A DNA stretch of 64,000 bases from assembly GCF_001083805.1 (NCBI RefSeq), contig NZ_JXSK01000003.1, positions 248,001 to 312,000 of the forward strand, read 5' to 3'. The first letter of the stretch is position 1, and each line of letters starts with the position of its first letter. The position numbers and the translations under genes were made by a program. The stretch comes from Photorhabdus luminescens subsp. luminescens. GTDB lineage: Bacteria; Pseudomonadota; Gammaproteobacteria; Enterobacterales; Enterobacteriaceae. Below the pieces are notes generated by a model. It saw nothing but the letters and a program-made list of their open reading frames with translations, did no database searches and had not been told where the DNA came from. Of this stretch, positions 62,682-64,000 are shown in pieces.

Positions 62682-64000
62682 ATGACCCGTAAAAACCGCC
62701 GTAACGGCGCAAAGCCCGTTAGGACTGCTGACGGGTACAACAACTTTAATGCAAAACTGGGTGGGTACACATCGAACATTCAATCGAATGGCACATACAT
62801 TCCCGGTTATATCTCCCGCAACAGAGTACAGATTGAGTTTGCCTATCGCAGTTCGTTTCTTGTGGGCGCCGGTGTCGATGCGATGGCAGACGATATGACC
62901 CGAAAAGGGATCACTATCAGCTCACGGATGAAACCGGATGCAAAAGGTCAGCTTGAAACATTTTGGGAAGATATCGGGATTTGGGATGAGCTCAATAACA
63001 CTTTAAAATGGTCTCGTTTGTACGGAGGGGCGTTGCTGGTGGTGCTGATTGACGGTCAAGATATGTCTACACCGCTCAATCCTGAAACTATCAATGAAGG
63101 GCAGTTTAAGGGCGTCATGTGTCTTGACCGCTGGATGGTTAAACCAACAGACAGCGACTTAGTAAAAGAGTACGGCCCCTATTTCGGAAAACCAAAGTTC
63201 TATAACGTGACCATCAATCAACAGGGAATTCCGCCCTGGAAAATCCACTATTCCCGCGTTATTCGTATGGAAGGCGACACACTGCCATTTCAGCAAGCAC
63301 AAACAGAAAACGGTTGGGGAATGTCGGTTGTAGAGCGCATTTTCGAGCGTGTTCAGGCTTTCGATACGGCGACGGTAGGTACTACGCAACTGATACACAA
63401 AGCTCACCTGAGAACATATAGCATCGATGGTTTGCGAAAGATTCTCGCAATGGGCGAGGGAAGTCCGGCATATACGGGACTGATGAAACACATGGATATG
63501 ATCCGTGAGTTCCAAACTATTGAGGGGATGACCCTGATGGATGCGCTGGACACATTCCAGACGCATAGCTATTCGTTCGCTGGGATTGCTGATGTGATTC
63601 TGCGGTTTGCTGAACAGGTATCAGGTGCTACAGGTATCCCGTTAGTGCGGTTATTTGGTCAATCTCCATCAGGGTTTAGCACCGGCGCCGCCGACTTAGA
63701 AAACTATTACAGCCGGGTTAACACCCTACAAGAGCGCCGCTTACGTCGTCCGCTTCGCTGGTTGTTGGATATTTCACACAGGTCGTTATTCGGTGAACCA
63801 CTTCCCAACGACTTCACGTTTGAATTCAATAAATTATGGGAAATGTCGGATACCGACAGGGCCACGATGGCGAACAATGTAGCGTCTGCTATAGGAACGC
63901 TGGTGGATCGGCAGATTCTACCGGTACATGCGGCGATGTCTGATTTACGTAATATGGCGGATGTCATTGGCATTGGAGGTTCAATCACAGATGAAGACAT
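62682..64000 (+). CDS. Phage portal protein, DUF1073 type, partial
   Basis: Portal ring subunit at the DNA entry vertex. The frame runs from ATG 62682 (GAGGGAGCA upstream) beyond the window end; 439 codons are visible. Features: GYISRNRVQIEFAYRSSFLVGAGVDAMADDMTRKGI, LKWSRLYGGALLVVLIDGQD, LFGQSPSGFSTGAADLENYYSRV and PLRWLLDISHRSLFGE. These fit the DUF1073 (HI1409/anti-lambda-like) portal family. Confidence 0.9.
   Translation, partial: MTRKNRRNGAKPVRTADGYNNFNAKLGGYTSNIQSNGTYIPGYISRNRVQIEFAYRSSFLVGAGVDAMADDMTRKGITISSRMKPDAKGQLETFWEDIGIWDELNNTLKWSRLYGGALLVVLIDGQDMSTPLNPETINEGQFKGVMCLDRWMVKPTDSDLVKEYGPYFGKPKFYNVTINQQGIPPWKIHYSRVIRMEGDTLPFQQAQTENGWGMSVVERIFERVQAFDTATVGTTQLIHKAHLRTYSIDGLRKILAMGEGSPAYTGLMKHMDMIREFQTIEGMTLMDALDTFQTHSYSFAGIADVILRFAEQVSGATGIPLVRLFGQSPSGFSTGAADLENYYSRVNTLQERRLRRPLRWLLDISHRSLFGEPLPNDFTFEFNKLWEMSDTDRATMANNVASAIGTLVDRQILPVHAAMSDLRNMADVIGIGGSITDED

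Noticed and set aside
39795-64000. CRISPR array or tRNA genes in the prophage part
   Set aside because: I looked for regularly spaced repeats and cloverleaf signatures and saw none.

Overview
The window reads as chromosome of an insect-associated enterobacterium of the Morganellaceae, most likely Photorhabdus (Xenorhabdus is the alternative). The basis is the enterobacterial gene order gshA - tRNA-Arg x4 - tRNA-Ser - csrA - alaS - recA - pncC, the aas-lplT pair, proBA, gpt-frsA and pepD-dinB, together with ERIC repeats, a PAAR-Rhs effector, a broken NRPS gene and a base composition near 40-45 percent G+C. The genus is an inference from gene content, not from a database match.

Region 1-20.9 kb is conserved core. 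Nearly everything lies on the minus strand: gshA (partial), four identical tRNA-Arg(ACG) genes in a 165-bp tandem array, tRNA-Ser(GCU), csrA, alaS, a possible recX remnant, recA with a clear LexA box, pncC whose 3' end is supplied by an ERIC element, lplT, aas, a shikimate kinase, proA, proB, frsA, gpt and dinB. pepD is on the plus strand behind a second ERIC element, followed by dinB (minus) and a TonB-dependent receptor (plus).

Region 20.9-29.1 kb is accessory. It holds 1.5 kb of AT-rich DNA with no convincing gene, then a type VI-type cassette on the minus strand (Eag chaperone, 1413-residue PAAR-Rhs effector, overlapping immunity candidate), then an exported GDPD-fold protein that has lost key catalytic residues.

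Region 29.1-37.2 kb is a complete Nit1C cluster. A divergently transcribed PAS-AAA-HTH sigma-54 activator faces seven co-directional genes: MSMEG_0572-like protein, nitrilase, radical SAM protein, GNAT, AIR-synthase-like protein, MSMEG_0570-like protein and flavoprotein. A -24/-12 promoter and two palindromes, the likely activator sites, lie between them. Two transposase remnants mark the right edge.

Region 37.7-39.75 kb is what is left of a natural-product locus: a diaminobutyrate-type aminotransferase and the C-terminal part of a condensation domain. The condensation-domain gene is cut exactly where the prophage begins.

Region 39.75-64 kb is the left part of a lambdoid prophage. In order it has integrase, excisionase-like gene, a long minus-strand early operon of small genes, CI-type repressor between two three-site operators, Cro-like gene, replication genes (helicase, primase), antiterminator Q, late terminator, a minus-strand cargo segment (RelE-type toxin, HTH antitoxin, DUF4145 protein), lysis cassette (holin, endolysin, Rz/Rz1), a C4-like antisense RNA with a Rha-type antirepressor, a second minus-strand cargo gene, terminase small and large subunits, and a DUF1073-type portal gene running off the window. 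RecA (SOS) would trigger CI self-cleavage, since the repressor keeps the Ala-Gly cleavage site and the Ser/Lys dyad.
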